A DNA stretch of 64,000 nucleotides from Kryptolebias marmoratus (lineage: Eukaryota > Chordata > Actinopteri > Cyprinodontiformes > Rivulidae): NCBI RefSeq assembly GCF_001649575.2, contig NC_051434.1, positions 5,846,888-5,910,887 on the forward strand, given 5' to 3'. Position numbers and translations under genes: made by a program. Below, piece after piece: positions 1-12,897 of this stretch. The notes under the pieces are model-generated. The model was not told the DNA's origin, did not search any database, and saw only the letters and a program-made list of their open reading frames with translations. Numbering within the stretch: the stretch's first letter is position 1; every line of letters begins with the position of its first letter.

Positions 1-129
1 AATTAAACGAAATAAACATTTGAAATATATGAGTTTGTATGTAATGTATGAATATAATATACAAGTTTCACTTTTTAAATGGAATTACTGAAATCAATCT
101 ACTTTTTCATGATATTCTAATTTTATGAC

Positions 130-232
130 CAGCACCTGTATATCTGGAAATCTATTGCAGTAAACTCTTGCAAACTGCACCGTTTGATACAGTTAGCCTG
201 CTTTATTTTATAGTTTGCAGTGAGTATCTTCA
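130..232 (+). repeat. short dispersed repeat R2, copy 1
   Basis: Shares an ordered series of short blocks with 6665-6775: ATCTGG-GAAA-CTA-TGCAG-AAACT, GCAAACTGCACC, an AT-rich spacer, and TTTGCAGTGAGTA. Identity is moderate and the boundaries are approximate. Confidence 0.35.
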
Positions 233-3200
233 AACAGCATGTGGAAAATTGAACTTGTTGTTCGGATACTGTTTGTAAGTTCTTGTACTTCCTAATTATG
301 TCTTCAGGTTTTCATCACATCATGGCTCCCAGTGTGAAACTCCCGTTGCTCCTCTGCAGTGAGGAGAGAGCACAGAGATACACAAACAGGATGCATTGAA
401 CAAATGTCAATTAGGTCTTTGCAGGACCCCCTATCAAGCTTGTGTCTCAGCGCCTGAGATTGTGTTTATGTCTGTGTGCTCACCAACTCGCATTTCCTCT
501 TTGCCCCTGTTCCCTGTTTGTGTTTCCCCTCTGTCTCCTTGATCTCAAAAGCATTCATTTGTCTTATTCGGCCATTTCCCAGGAGGTCTTTGAGTTCAGG
601 GATCCCCCCCTCAGAGCTGGGGGTTTATCTGGGGCTGTGCCAGCGGTGTGAGAAGCTTTATTTAAAGAGGACCCTCTGTAGACTTGCTGTCAAACACAGA
701 GCGAGGCAGACCTGATGAATATCTGAGCTTTTCAGAGAGGCTCGCCTGGCACGGTCAACAAAAACTCCCGGCCTCTGTTGCAGTAGTTTATTCATTTCCG
801 CTCTCTGATTCCATCTCCCTCGCTCATCTGTTTCCTGTTTCTTGGCTTAAAGTCTACTTAATTATTGAAGGTTGTTGTAGAAGGTTGAGTTCAGCAGGCA
901 AAGAGAATTAATGAGTTTTTCCTATGAACTGGGGTCAGCAGCAATGCAGCTTGCAGAAAATTGTACATATTTAGTTGAAGGTTATTGGCACTCTCAAGTG
1001 TCTTTGGATTCTTCTTTCATGCAGCTCACAGGAATTCCTTCTAATGGGGGGGTTGCTTTAATATTCTGAGGCTGTGATTAAAACATGAGGAGTCCTCCTG
1101 ATCTAACTCTGCCGTGACCCAGATTTGACTGTTGCCTTGTTTAAGATAATGAAAGACGCCCGTTTGTAAACTACAACAAGGCATTTTATTTTTGTTTCTG
1201 CTGTTTCAAGGGCCGGAGATTTGACAGTGTCTGTTTTAATGTGCATCAAGTGAGTGTTGGTGAAGTGATGAGCCAATTAAGCCAAGCTGCCGAGGTAGTC
1301 TGATTACTGGAGCTTACAGCGACGATACAGCCTAATTCAGCTGTAATGAGCGTGGCTGAGGAGGCCGGCATTACTCACTCTAAAACCCTCTTTAAAAGAT
1401 GAGCTCGCTCTGTTTTAGGAGCGCTGGGGCTTCACAGATATCTGCCAAGTCCTTACAAAGTCATTGTTCATCCCCTAAAAGTCGTTATTGTTATAAGAGT
1501 GAATCACACGGCTCCGGCTTCGTCATGTTGTAAAGAGATCTGGAAAAACTGACTGAGAGCTGTTTGTTTCCTGCTGATGGTGAACTGGGAAAGTTTTGTG
1601 TGATTTTATTTTTCACTCTGGCCTTTAAAGATAAAATAAAACTAATAGTTTAACTGTAAATTTGAGCAAAGCGGTGATAAATTTAGTAGATATTACAAGT
1701 ACCCAAAATGACTAAATAAAATAGTTTTGAGTGATTTGATGCAAATTCTCAAGAAAGCAAAGATATTCTTAACAGGGATGAGCATTTTAAGCAAAAACGC
1801 TCTAAATTTGTCGTTTTTCTTCTTTTCTATTTTTCACACTAGCATTTAGTAGCTTTTCAATTTTATATAAAACAACACTGTGCATAAATCTTTACACCAT
1901 CTCAAATTTCATTTTGCTTTTCTTCCCCGAAGATTGGTTCTTTCTTGTAATCTTTTTAAAGTGTTTATTTTACAGAGCTGTTCTTAGACTTTGGCTGGTT
2001 TTTTCACTCGTTTTCTGTTCAGTTCTTGTAGCCTGCCTGACCTTACATGATGCACTCTGCAGTGTGTTTAAAAAAAGAAGAAAGTGGGAAAAAAAATAAT
2101 AAACAAAACAAGTGTCAGGAAAACTGTCTGCTGTATCTGAAAATCATGTCTTTAAAAGAACAGAAGAAAATCCCAGCAAAGACCTGAAACGGTCATTTAC
2201 TGTATGACAAGTTTTCAGCTAATAGCTCTTCAAGAACCATCCTATTCTTACTAAAATAGTATTTTGTGTCAACTTTCAACTAAAAAACATGGAAACGAAT
2301 TTCACTTTTGTTACAAGCTGCTGGTAACAAAGTGCTTAAAATTACAGTTTAAATTTTGTTCATTAGGAGCCTTTCTGTGGGTACAAAATGTACTTTGATG
2401 GTAATTAAATAACATAATAAGGATAAGTGTAAAAAGCAGCCAAAGTCCAAAAAAATATGTTAAAAAACTAGATCATTGTGAAAGAGAAAGAGAAAGCCCG
2501 GCTTCTCAGAACGACAATAAAAAAAAGGACTCAAGACTTTTGCACATTACTGAATGTTAACTGTTTAAATATTGATTTACCATATCTAAAATAAGACTAA
2601 TTTGCTGTTGCTACATGCTTGAGTACACCAAAGTCTGCATTGAAACAAAATAGAATCTTGTATCATTTCATAATTTACCTTTTTATTTTTGTTGTTGTTG
2701 TTCCTTTTAAAACAAACCAGAAGCTGAACTGCAGTGAATCAGCTCCATCCCTCCTTTGCAACTCCTAAGGTATTCATATACAACTGCACACAGCAGCTTA
2801 CAACTCCTGAGGCACAGGAACATTGCTTTTACCATTCCTGTACATACACACTCCACCCAGTGGTGCCAGTAAGATGATACCTTCCGTCCTATAAATGACA
2901 GCCAACAGATGGTGCTTCTGACAGCTCTACGAGCATCCCATGACTAATATCAACTGACGTGTTACCTTGCTCAAGGAGCTTGGGAGGCAGAATGCCTTCT
3001 ATGACTCATTAGAGGTGTATCAACGCAGCTCAATCACAGGTTAAAAGTTTGCCCCGTTGGATCTTAAGCATTGAAGAGGCCCCAGTAGCAAGTATTAGGC
3101 ATTAATCTTGGTCTGTCTGCAAGGCGCTCACTGAAGAGCTGACGAAGACGACCTTCTTGAAGAAAAAGTGGGAAAAAACAAAGCCTTGCGGGCGCCCTGG

Positions 3201-3754
3201 GGTGTTTTCGTGCACACTAATTAGTCCTGCATTTGCCTGAAATGTTCCCAGGCTTACTCTTCAGCCTAGTCCCTGTGGCGTTCATCTCATTCTCCTTCTG
3301 CATGTTTACTATATATTCTCTCTGTCTCTCAAGTACCAGTGTCCCTATGGGAGTTAGATTTCTAACACAGATAGACATAAAGAAGACTGATGAGATCTCA
3401 GCTTCCACAGCACAAGGAAAGACATAAACACCAGGCAGTGCAATCAGCAAATAGCTAATGGTAGCGCACCTACAGCTACACAAGCCTTTAAGCTAACATT
3501 AGTCCAAGCACTGAGTAAAGGCTAATAATGTTGCATAAAGAATGAATTTAGAAATTCAAATGCTCAGCAATAAAAAAAAATAATTTAAAAAAAGGCTTAG
3601 CTGTGAATCAGGGTTCAGTCAACTTTAATGAAGAGAAGTTGGATGTGTTTAAGTAAGGAATATGCAGTAAAGTAACATCATAGCTTGTTTTTCTAAGCTA
3701 AGTTGGGTTATGCTAAGCTAACTTGCCACTGAGCTTGCTCTAAACTGTGCTGTC

Positions 3755-3830
3755 ACTTAGAGGGCCACCATCCTGCATGTTTTAGTCGTTTCCCTGCCCT
3801 CCAGGACCAGGATTGGACACCACCGCCCTA
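3755..3830. mobile_element. LIR-1 remnant, internally deleted
   Basis: GGGCCACCATCCTGCATGTT.. runs directly into CCTCCAGGACCAGGATTGGA, joining outer parts of both arms with the middle removed. Confidence 0.5.
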
Positions 3831-6664
3831 CACCAAGTCTACTTAGCCTATGCCATGCTGTGTTGTTGCCACTTAACCTGTTCTGCTAAGCTGCCGTGTT
3901 GTGATAACCAAGTTTCTACTTATCCTAACACAACCTAGCTTAGCACAAGAAGCCAAGTTAGCATGTAGCTTGTAACCAGGATAAGTTGCCACTTCGTTTT
4001 GAACACCACTTGCTACAGGAGATAACAGCTGAACCGTGTTGAGTCGTATGAAAATTTGACTGCAAAGTCTTTTTGTTTTGCCTTCCATCTGTGCTAATAA
4101 GTGTTAAGAGCATCAGAGCATAGTTTTTGCTTATGTCAAACTGCCAACAGAAACAAAACTATCAGCCATTAAAGCGTGCAGTGGGCTGCCATTAACAGTA
4201 CATTAATTTGGTTCTTCATTGCACACCATTGTTGGCTTGTGGGTGCAGAGAAGAGTGGAGAAGCGTATTTCTCCCTGCGGCCTCTAAATATAAATCTATG
4301 TGACCTTTTTATTCCCCAGATGTTCCACTGCAAAGTAAATTGTATCAGCTTTCAAAAAAAAGTACCACGGTTTTATTCTCTCTCATCTTGTCTGGCAAAT
4401 TGCTCTTTTCTCATTTCGGAAGCAAGTGAGGATGATTTGTTTCGCAGCTCTGGTTTTCAGTTTCTTCCTGATTTAATGCAGCTCAGATTTTTATTTATTT
4501 ATTTAGTTTTACCCAGACACAAAGCGCTGCTACTGTAATTGTGGAGGAACACTTGTTTTTGCTCATTGTAATTGCTTGTTTATGTCTTGATTACCCCCAG
4601 GAGAAAATCTGATGCACTGTTCTTCTGAGAGCTTCACCATAACTGTGATTAAAATATCTGAGAATTTAGAAAAGAAGCTTTAAAAGCACATAGAAAAAAA
4701 CCCATAAATACTTTCACTGAATGAACAAATTCTCAGCCAGCACTCCATTAAGACAAAATCAGATGATTATATTGTGGAAATCCCATCAGAACGTTTCATA
4801 AATCGAGTAAGAATAGAAAATCGTTTCACTGTTAAAACGGCAATTGGTTTTCTGTTTCAGTTTCCTTAAACAAGAAGTGATGCCAGAAAATATTATATCA
4901 AAAACATATCATTCAATTTGTTGTTTTTAGTAGATTCTATTACAAAAACGTACTTTTTCTTGTGAGATTTTTCGCACGCACAAAATTATTCAAGCAGTTA
5001 CGTTTTATTCAATAATTAAAGTTCAGCCCTTGGGCACTGCTTGTCCTCTTTCACTTGGAATTCAGTCAAAATGTAGTTCTATTTAATTTATCATAACAGA
5101 AGGCATTAACAATATAACTACTCCTTCAATATAAAATTATCAAAGGACGCAGTAATGCAGTGTTCTGGAAAGAAATATACCGAGAAACAAATGTTTAAGT
5201 TCTGTGAAGTTCGAGCAGTTTTGGGAAATGAAAGAAAAAATAAGACAAAACCAAAGCTTAGAAACTAGGACTTCCTAGAAGAGTTCATCTTCAAACATGC
5301 TGAAATCTGTTTCTGCGTGGTTTTGAATCCTCTCGGGACTCCCTCTGCTCGTTCTTACAACATATCACACTGCCGGTTACAAGAACTCCAATAAAAAGTC
5401 GAAGCCTAATTTTAGACTAAAGCCTAATCTGGAAGTTCTCTTTCTGAGCCCAAAAAGACATTATAAAACCGTGTTCAGTACTCCCTGTAATTAGGACATT
5501 AACCTACATGTGTAAAATCCCTGGCACACCGCTTGACCGCAGAAAATATATTCTTTTCTCATAAAGAGCCCTGCCTCAGCGTTACCGCAAACATCCTCAG
5601 CTCATTATCATTAAAGCTTCAAACCCGGTGTGTTGTGCTCTCCTGTATCTACAAAGCCCTGTGGTTCGCATCACGTTCTGAATGCCGTTCATTAAGGAAC
5701 AGCAGGCACCCCGGGCCTCCGCGCCTTTGAATATCCTCGGTCAGCATAACGCCGTACACCATGTTCCCCTCTAGGATAACGGCTTGGTCTCACTGTCAGA
5801 AACATGAAAGGCCGCAGTGTGCTCGCTGGTATATTTAAAATCATGATCCCCCCCCACACACACACACACCATAAAAACGTGTTGCTGTTGTGTCTTGCAC
5901 AGCAGAAACCCGACAGAGGCAGAGTGTTTCAAAGCATGTGCTGTGGTTTGAGGAAATGTGAAGAATAAAAAAAAAAAAAGCTTTAAGGTTGGAGAGAGGA
6001 GACTGCAGCTCATCTCTGGTGAGAATATACACTTTTTTCTGAGTGTGTGTGTGTGTGTTGGTAGAGGTTGGGTGTGTGACAGTGGAAATAAGGTTCAAAA
6101 CCAACCAACTAAAAACACTTAGATTCTCAGTGATAAAAAACGCAATAATTTTGTCTTATTGGACAGGACTGCTAATATCTGGAATGCTCAAAAGACTACA
6201 CAGGCCACTAGTGATGACATCATCAAGGCAGACTCTACACAATTAATAAGAAATAATAATAGTGAGGTGTACAGTACACGTAAAAGTCTGCTCAGCTTTG
6301 ATTGAGGTCTGCCGGTGTTGTGCTAAAAAGAAGGAGACATCCATGGAAGAACCGTTGATACTACTTATTTATGCTGAAGAGTAAAGGGAGCAGATGAAAA
6401 CCGTAAACTAACCGGTCTGGATGTTTCACAGAAGCCACGCGTTGGAAGGCCGAGCTCTGTCTTTGTGGCGCTCCATCCCCGATTCTTAATCGTTCTCTTT
6501 TCTTTCTCGTTTAGCAGCAGATTCACTCTCGTGTTTCCACTTTAAACCTTTTCTGTGAGCTTCTACGGCTGTTCGATTCCGTCTTATTTGTTTCCCAACA
6601 CAGACTAATGTAGGTCAGTCACGTGAGTCGAGCTGATGAGTGCGTCATTTTCGTGCCACGTTGC

Positions 6665-6775
6665 TGCATATCAACGCATCTGGGAAACCTACTGCAGCAA
6701 ACTGCACCTTTTCATATAGATCAGGATAACCTTTTTTATGTTTGAGTTCTCACTTTGCAATGAGTAGTTTTAATT
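6665..6775 (+). repeat. short dispersed repeat R2, copy 2
   Basis: Partner of 130-232: CATCTGGGAAACCTACTGCA, GCAAACTGCACC, then CACTTTGCAATGAGTAGTTT. Confidence 0.35.
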
Positions 6776-7074
6776 ATCAGCTCCTGATTGGAAGATCACT
6801 CACAGACAACCGCGCTTTCATCTGCAAAGCCGCCATTAACCCAGATGAACACGTGCTGCCCGGGCTGGCCGTCTTTAAGCTACCAGTCTGACGGGGTGTA
6901 TAGGTCCCGTGTTCGCTAATTAAATGTTTAACCTGAGCGAGTTGAGCTACAGGAACACACTCAGAAGTCCAGACTTGAAACAATAAAGGAAGAAGGAAAG
7001 ATGCAAAGAAATGGGTGAAGAAAGAGGCTGAACCACGTTGTAAATGTTTTATTTAGCAGCTTTGAACTGGAAGG

Positions 7075-7112
7075 CGTGTGTGGTGTGTGTGTGTGTGTGT
7101 GGTGTGTGTGTG
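7075..7112 (+). repeat. (TG)n microsatellite
   Basis: Interrupted TG tract with two GG breaks, in ext1 intron 1. Confidence 0.95.
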
Positions 7113-10100
7113 AGTGGAGCAGAGCACTACTCCTCTCCCACTGATGACCCATTTACTGCTGAGGATGTGAGGTGAGCCAGAGATATCCAAGCTAGATAAA
7201 AGACCACAAACCACTTTGAATTATGATTTTTTTTTTTTACTCCCAACATCCTTATTTTTATTTCAATATTTTTTTCTCCAAACATCCAGAAGGTAAGTTG
7301 AATAAATCTGACAGAAGACAACTTCAGTAAATTATAAAATGTGTCTCATATGTCACGTTTTGTGTTGCTAAAGTCTTTCATGACGTTGTTTTCTTGCTAA
7401 AAGGAAGGGTTTGTTAAAAGCTTGTTAAATGACCTTCATGGCTCACAGTTGGTGACAATTTCATTTTCGCTCACAGTCCTCTCAGAAAAAGACTAAACTA
7501 CCGCTGCCTTAAAGTGACAGGGGCCGTAACGGCGTGTAAGACAGAATTTATTACAGCAGAAGACAAGTTATCATCCTGAAAATTAAAAACCCTTCAACCT
7601 ATTTCTACAAGACAATCTAAATAAATCTTGTAAATAAGCATTTCATGGGTTCTTTGGAGCTCGGACGTGGTGGCAGTTACAGAATGTAAAACATTGATTG
7701 GTTGATGCTTGAGGTCTATAAAAAGGAACCATGTCATGTCAACAACTTTAAAGCTCCTCTGATCAATATTCTTACATTAAGTGTGTATTAAATTCCTGTT
7801 TAATGGGCCTACAGTATCATCACTCCACTCTGTACTTCTACTTGATTAGTGTTTCAGTGTCTACGTAGTTTATAGTTTTGCCTTTTAATGTCCCATAACT
7901 TTATTGATTTGGTTTACTCTCATCACTCTAATGAACACATTTCCAGAAGCAGCTGGAGAATAAAAGCAGCTGTTATCTAACAGAGCTCATCCTACAAGCT
8001 AAACTAACCTCAGCTTGAAAATCCTGTCAGAATTCAACTTTATTACTTTAAATTGAGAGCTATCTACGACAGGTAAGATGTTAATTGTTCATGACTTTTC
8101 CGCAGAATGTCATTTGAAAAAAAAAATATCTGAACTATCAGTTTAAGTGTCAAACAGGGAAGCAGGTAGGGATCTTTGAGAATAAATATTTTTGCTAAAG
8201 ATCAAGTTATTTATCCAGGACTAAATGAGACAAGAAGGTCACAGGAGATCTGAAATACAAACAAACACAAATATGTCCCAGGCTAAAAGCTCTCACTGCT
8301 TCCTAACGTTTTTATATTTTCCACCTTTTCTACAAGGCATCATGTCAGCCCTGGGTGTACAGTGGTTTACCATCCGCTGGCTTCAAAACAGTGATACCGC
8401 AGGTTTGAATAGACTTTCGGAGAAGCAGACAAAGTGAAACAACGTAACGTGTTTCAGGGCAGGAAGTGATAACAGATGAAATCAGCTGGAATCGCCTCCT
8501 TTATGTGTTTAGTTTTAATTGCACCGCGCGGTTGTTGGGGCAAACCAAGCACTGTGTCCTCGCTAACAGTTTTAACTCACGATGTCGTTGTTATGATTAG
8601 CACTACTATTAGCATTTATAGCTTTGGTAATTGGACTCTCAGTTGGAGGCAAATCTATTACTGCAGGATTAAATGGTGTTTCACTCTCTCAGATGTTTTT
8701 GTGAGGAGAAATGCGAATGCAAAGTGACTATGCAGCATTTTAAAGTAAGGAGTGCTGCCTGAGTGGTGTCAGTATATCAAACCTTATATCCTTTGGATTT
8801 ATTTGTGTCTGTGTTTGGAGCAGAACGACAGTTTTCCATTTGTGGAGGATGTATATAGCAGCAGCAGCAGCGGCGGTGGGATTGTTAGAAAGTGTGCCTT
8901 TGCCGAAGCGGGTGACTAACAACACAAAGCTGCTGCAGCTGTGGTGTCCCATTAAAGAGAATTACATGCTCAGATTTGACACGACATTCTCGCCGAGTTT
9001 AGATCAAAGCGGTCAGATAATTTCCCTCCGCTCTGTTAGGCTGCAGGAATATTTGACTTTTAGTGAATTTAGGACTCCAAGTCAGTGGGTTCGTGCGACG
9101 TTAAATGTGGCGCTAATATCTCCTCCTTCCTTTCTGCACCTTACTCACCATCTCGCCTTACCTTTCCGTGTTTCTGTCTGTGGAAATGAAGAGGCAGGAA
9201 TGTGTGGTAACCAAAGTCATGGTTCTGTGGCAACAATATCCCTCTGTTACAGGCAGAAGAAGAGAAGACCGTCTCTCTGCTCCACTGCACTGCAGAAATG
9301 CCTGAGAATGTCGCCTCTTAATGGAAACGGGAATGAGGAAAGAGATAAACTGAGGCCTCATTTACACATTGCATTAACATTTTTATAGAACCTAGTTTGT
9401 ATCCGTGTGCAGTTAATCTGCTGTTCCTTTTATCCCTGGCGTTAAGAGCAGCTCGCTCTTCACCTGAGAGACATTCGTGAACGTCTAAAGTAAACTGAGA
9501 CAAAAAAAAGACAACAATACTCATATTCATCATTGTCAAAAGTTCCTCATGTCTTATTTTAGCCATCACTCTGTTGTCTTGATCAAATTCTTGACAGCCA
9601 GAAATATCAAGAAGCTGCTGGAAAATAGAAAATGAGATCTCAGAGGCACATGAAGGAAAGTCTCTCATATTGTTCAAATCTGAGTGATTCTTTCCAAGAA
9701 CGGCCTCTTCATGTTCACTCTTGCCTCGTTCATATTGTATTAAAAACGAGAGCTTTTGATAAGAATACACCTTTTGTGGAAAGGACATGAACTTTTCTCC
9801 ACACAACACAAACCTTTTTATTTTTTCACTTTTTCACCTGGCTAATGTTTGGAGCCAAAGGTGTGGTGGAGTGATCAAATATCCTTTAGGAATTCAAGAA
9901 TATGTTTCCATCACGTATTCAGAGATGGTGCTTGGTTCAGCTTGCATTTATGACCAAAAGACAAAGAAAAAAAAGTCTGCAGTGAAGCTCAGTCTTTTGT
10001 TTGAGGGAAAAGTGAGGCTTTGGTAAAGTTGTGATAAGTTGGGATTGCTTTGTCAGTTTTGTAAATTTCCTGGACTGTAAACTCACTCCTGTACTTTCAT

Positions 10101-12104
10101 GGAGCGGTTAATGTACTAATGATGCTGCTGGAAATGTACAGAACAGACCTGACGACTGGTTTTATCCTTCAGTGCATTCACAGAAAATAAATTTCCATTT
10201 TTATTGGCTTCTCAGACTTACGAAAACATGCACATAGTTAATGTTGTAGCTCAACACAGTTAAAGCGCTCTTGCATGCTTCACACTCGCACTATGCATGA
10301 AATAAATTTGACTTTTAATTCCAGGTTGCATTAAAAAAAAAAAAAGAGAAAAGCTCGCTGGCGACCTGACACAATGCATGAGTGGAACTCCCAGTGGGTG
10401 ATGGTGCGGTGTCGTCCTTACAGCAGACATGTCACGGCTTTGACAGAGCATACAGATGGCTCAGGGCGAACAGCTGCCTCGTGTGCACGATGCTCTGCAG
10501 AGACCTGGGTAAAACGTCTCTGAGAGGAGTGACACATTTCTCCGTCTTTTTCTTTGCGTGTGCTTGCGTGTGCGATCCACGGCGACAGATATCGCAATCA
10601 GTTTATCAGGTAACAGGAAACCAACCCCCGTGCACGTCAGAGCTTGTTGCTAGGCTGCTATCGATCAGATTCTGGCTCCTCAACGTTGACAGCACTTCTC
10701 GTGTTTTCATAAGAGGAAACCACTAATTCGTACAGGAAACGACTAATTCGCTGATTTGCAGCCGGGTAAAGTATTTCTTACATCTGCGAAGTTCAGCCGG
10801 TTAATTTGAGACTCAAACCGCTCATCAGAAAGGTCGTCTCCAAACGTTCCTCTTTGACTCGTCTCTTTCACCCTCATCTTTATTATTATACGTCCCGTTC
10901 CTTTAGTTTTTACACCCACAACTACTTCCAATCTTCGCAGACTTTAATGACTTCAGGTTCAGCTGCTTCACAGATGGTAATCGGCAATGTTTAATTTAAG
11001 CTTGCAATCGAGTGGAAGGGAGAGTTGTTAAAGAAAGGATTTTTAAGCGGCACCTTGAACCGCTCTTTCTTTTCCTTTTAAAGGGCTCTGCAAAAGCCAT
11101 AAATTGGCTTTTGGCCCAGTTCCATCTCTCTATTCCCTCATATGCTTCCATAATGTAAGCTGCAAATATTATTCTTGCTGAAGATATTATTCTTTTGCCG
11201 AATCTGTCAGGCAGAAGGGATTTAGTGTTGGGTTTCAGCAAAGATGAGGCACTTTTTTTTTTTTTTTGTTCTCTGAAATAGTGTACAACAGCTCCAGTAG
11301 TTTTTCTCGGCGTCTCGCAGAGATGAGCCCATTTCTCTCGTGTTACACGAGGCTTATTAGTTTTCTCTGTCCCCCCCACCCCCACCCCACCCTCCTCTTT
11401 CTGCCACTGGTTTCTCTCTGTTGGAGAGCAGGCTCTGTTCTCAACCGCAGCTCATGATTGTCTCTGCAAAACTATAAAGTGATTTCTCAGACTTATCACG
11501 TTATGCGCTGTCCTGAAATATGCGTTATCTCCGACAATGAGTCTTTATTCGAGTTACTCTGCAATCACGGCCCGCAGGCTAACACCCTGCTCTGGGAGTC
11601 AAGTTGTTTATGAGAGTATAGTTGTGATTAATTCTCCTAAACGAAAGGGCTTTCCTGAGAATGTTAAGTGACTCCGGTTGATGTCTCCGGATGAACTCGT
11701 TGGAACTGAGCCCTTGGTGTACGTGCTTCTAATCCCATGTCTCTCTGCAGTGAACTTGTGGCCAGAACGGTCGCCTGCTGGTCTCCACATGACTTGAACA
11801 CAGAGACACATCGACTTTTCTCCGGCGTCTTTTCATTCCTTCTTGCTCCCACCATGTGTTTTCTCTTCTTCTTGTTGCTTTCTTTTTGCTCCACAGCTTC
11901 GTTTGGCTGTCTCTCATCTTGTCTTGGCTTGTAAATTCAGCATTTCCCCTTGAATCTCTTCACGTCTGCTCCCCCTCTCCATGCATCCTCTTCTCTCCCA
12001 CATTGCTGAAGCCACAGTTCCCACAAGCCCCCGGGGCCACAGCTGTAGCTCGTCCGTGTCTCCCCATGACCTCTTGGCGTAGCGCTGGAGAACAGCTGTT
12101 TCTT

Positions 12105-12106
<2 letters not shown>

Positions 12107-12137
<31 letters not shown>
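12107..12137 (+). repeat. (AC)n microsatellite
   Basis: Fifteen AC units, in ext1 intron 1. A second shorter CA tract follows at 12197-12212. Confidence 0.97.
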
Positions 12138-12637
12138 ATCCTGACCAAGTGCAGTGCTCCGGGATGGGCCTGCAGAAGTTCTACACTTTGCCTTCACCAC
12201 ACACACACACACGGACATATGTGGTCTGACACGAACGTCAAGTCTTGCCACTTTGCACGAAAGCACAGGAACATAAGCAATAAATCAAAAAGTAAAAATA
12301 AAAGCACTCACATGAGCACAAGCTTTTATTTTAGCAATAAATCTCCTTCAGGGGAACACACAGACAGCACGACGACTCCTGTCAGCCTCAGTCTGAGCCA
12401 ATAAGATCTCCACTTAAAGGCTTAGTCGCCCCTTTTGTTCCTCAGGGTGAGGACTAGCCTGATCTTTGACCTGTGCGCCGTGACCCCGCCCCGCTCTGGG
12501 ACCTGACTTCAGTCAGGTTTGTCTGTCTGGGTCGTGGATGTGGAGCGATCCTCGGTGATCAAATAACGGGGAACAAAGGAATGTGAAAGATGACCCAGGC
12601 ATTATAAATACCTCCTCCTATAAAGTAAAAGCCTTGA

Positions 12638-12897
12638 AGAAATGCATGTCGCCCGCTGCCTTTCGTATCAGAGATGTGTTGAGAAATGGGTCAAACCCTG
12701 TAAATGTGAGCATGTGTTTAGGATGACTCTCAGCTACTACCACACCAAACCTGAGCTTAATATCTGTAAATATGGCAGCATTACAGACACTTTTGTTTTG
12801 GCTAATGTTGATTGGCTGTGGCAGCCATCTTGACCCCAGTCATGTTTCTTTCAAAGTTTCATTTAAATCCATCTTATTGTTTATGACATATTTTCCT
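12638..12897 (+). repeat. dispersed repeat family R1, copy a
   Basis: R1 is defined here by its landmarks in order: GAATGCATGTCGCCCGCTGC; AGGATGACTCTCAGCTACTA with CCACACC; ATATCTGTAAA; GGCTGTGGCAGCCATCTTGA; and TTTCATT..ATCCA ending ATATTTT. This copy carries all of them. No coding capacity, no terminal repeats seen. Confidence 0.75.

Noticed and set aside
8840..9388. A 182-codon open frame in intron 1
   Set aside because: No domain or conserved motif recognised. It begins in a GCAGCAGCAG run, and isolated frames of this size are expected by chance in 23 kb.
9318..9809. A 163-codon reverse open frame in intron 1
   Set aside because: No homology I recognise and no splice or promoter context. 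It overlaps the opposite-strand frame.
11856..12404. A 182-codon open frame in intron 1
   Set aside because: It runs through a CA microsatellite (poly His-Thr) and has no protein-like features.
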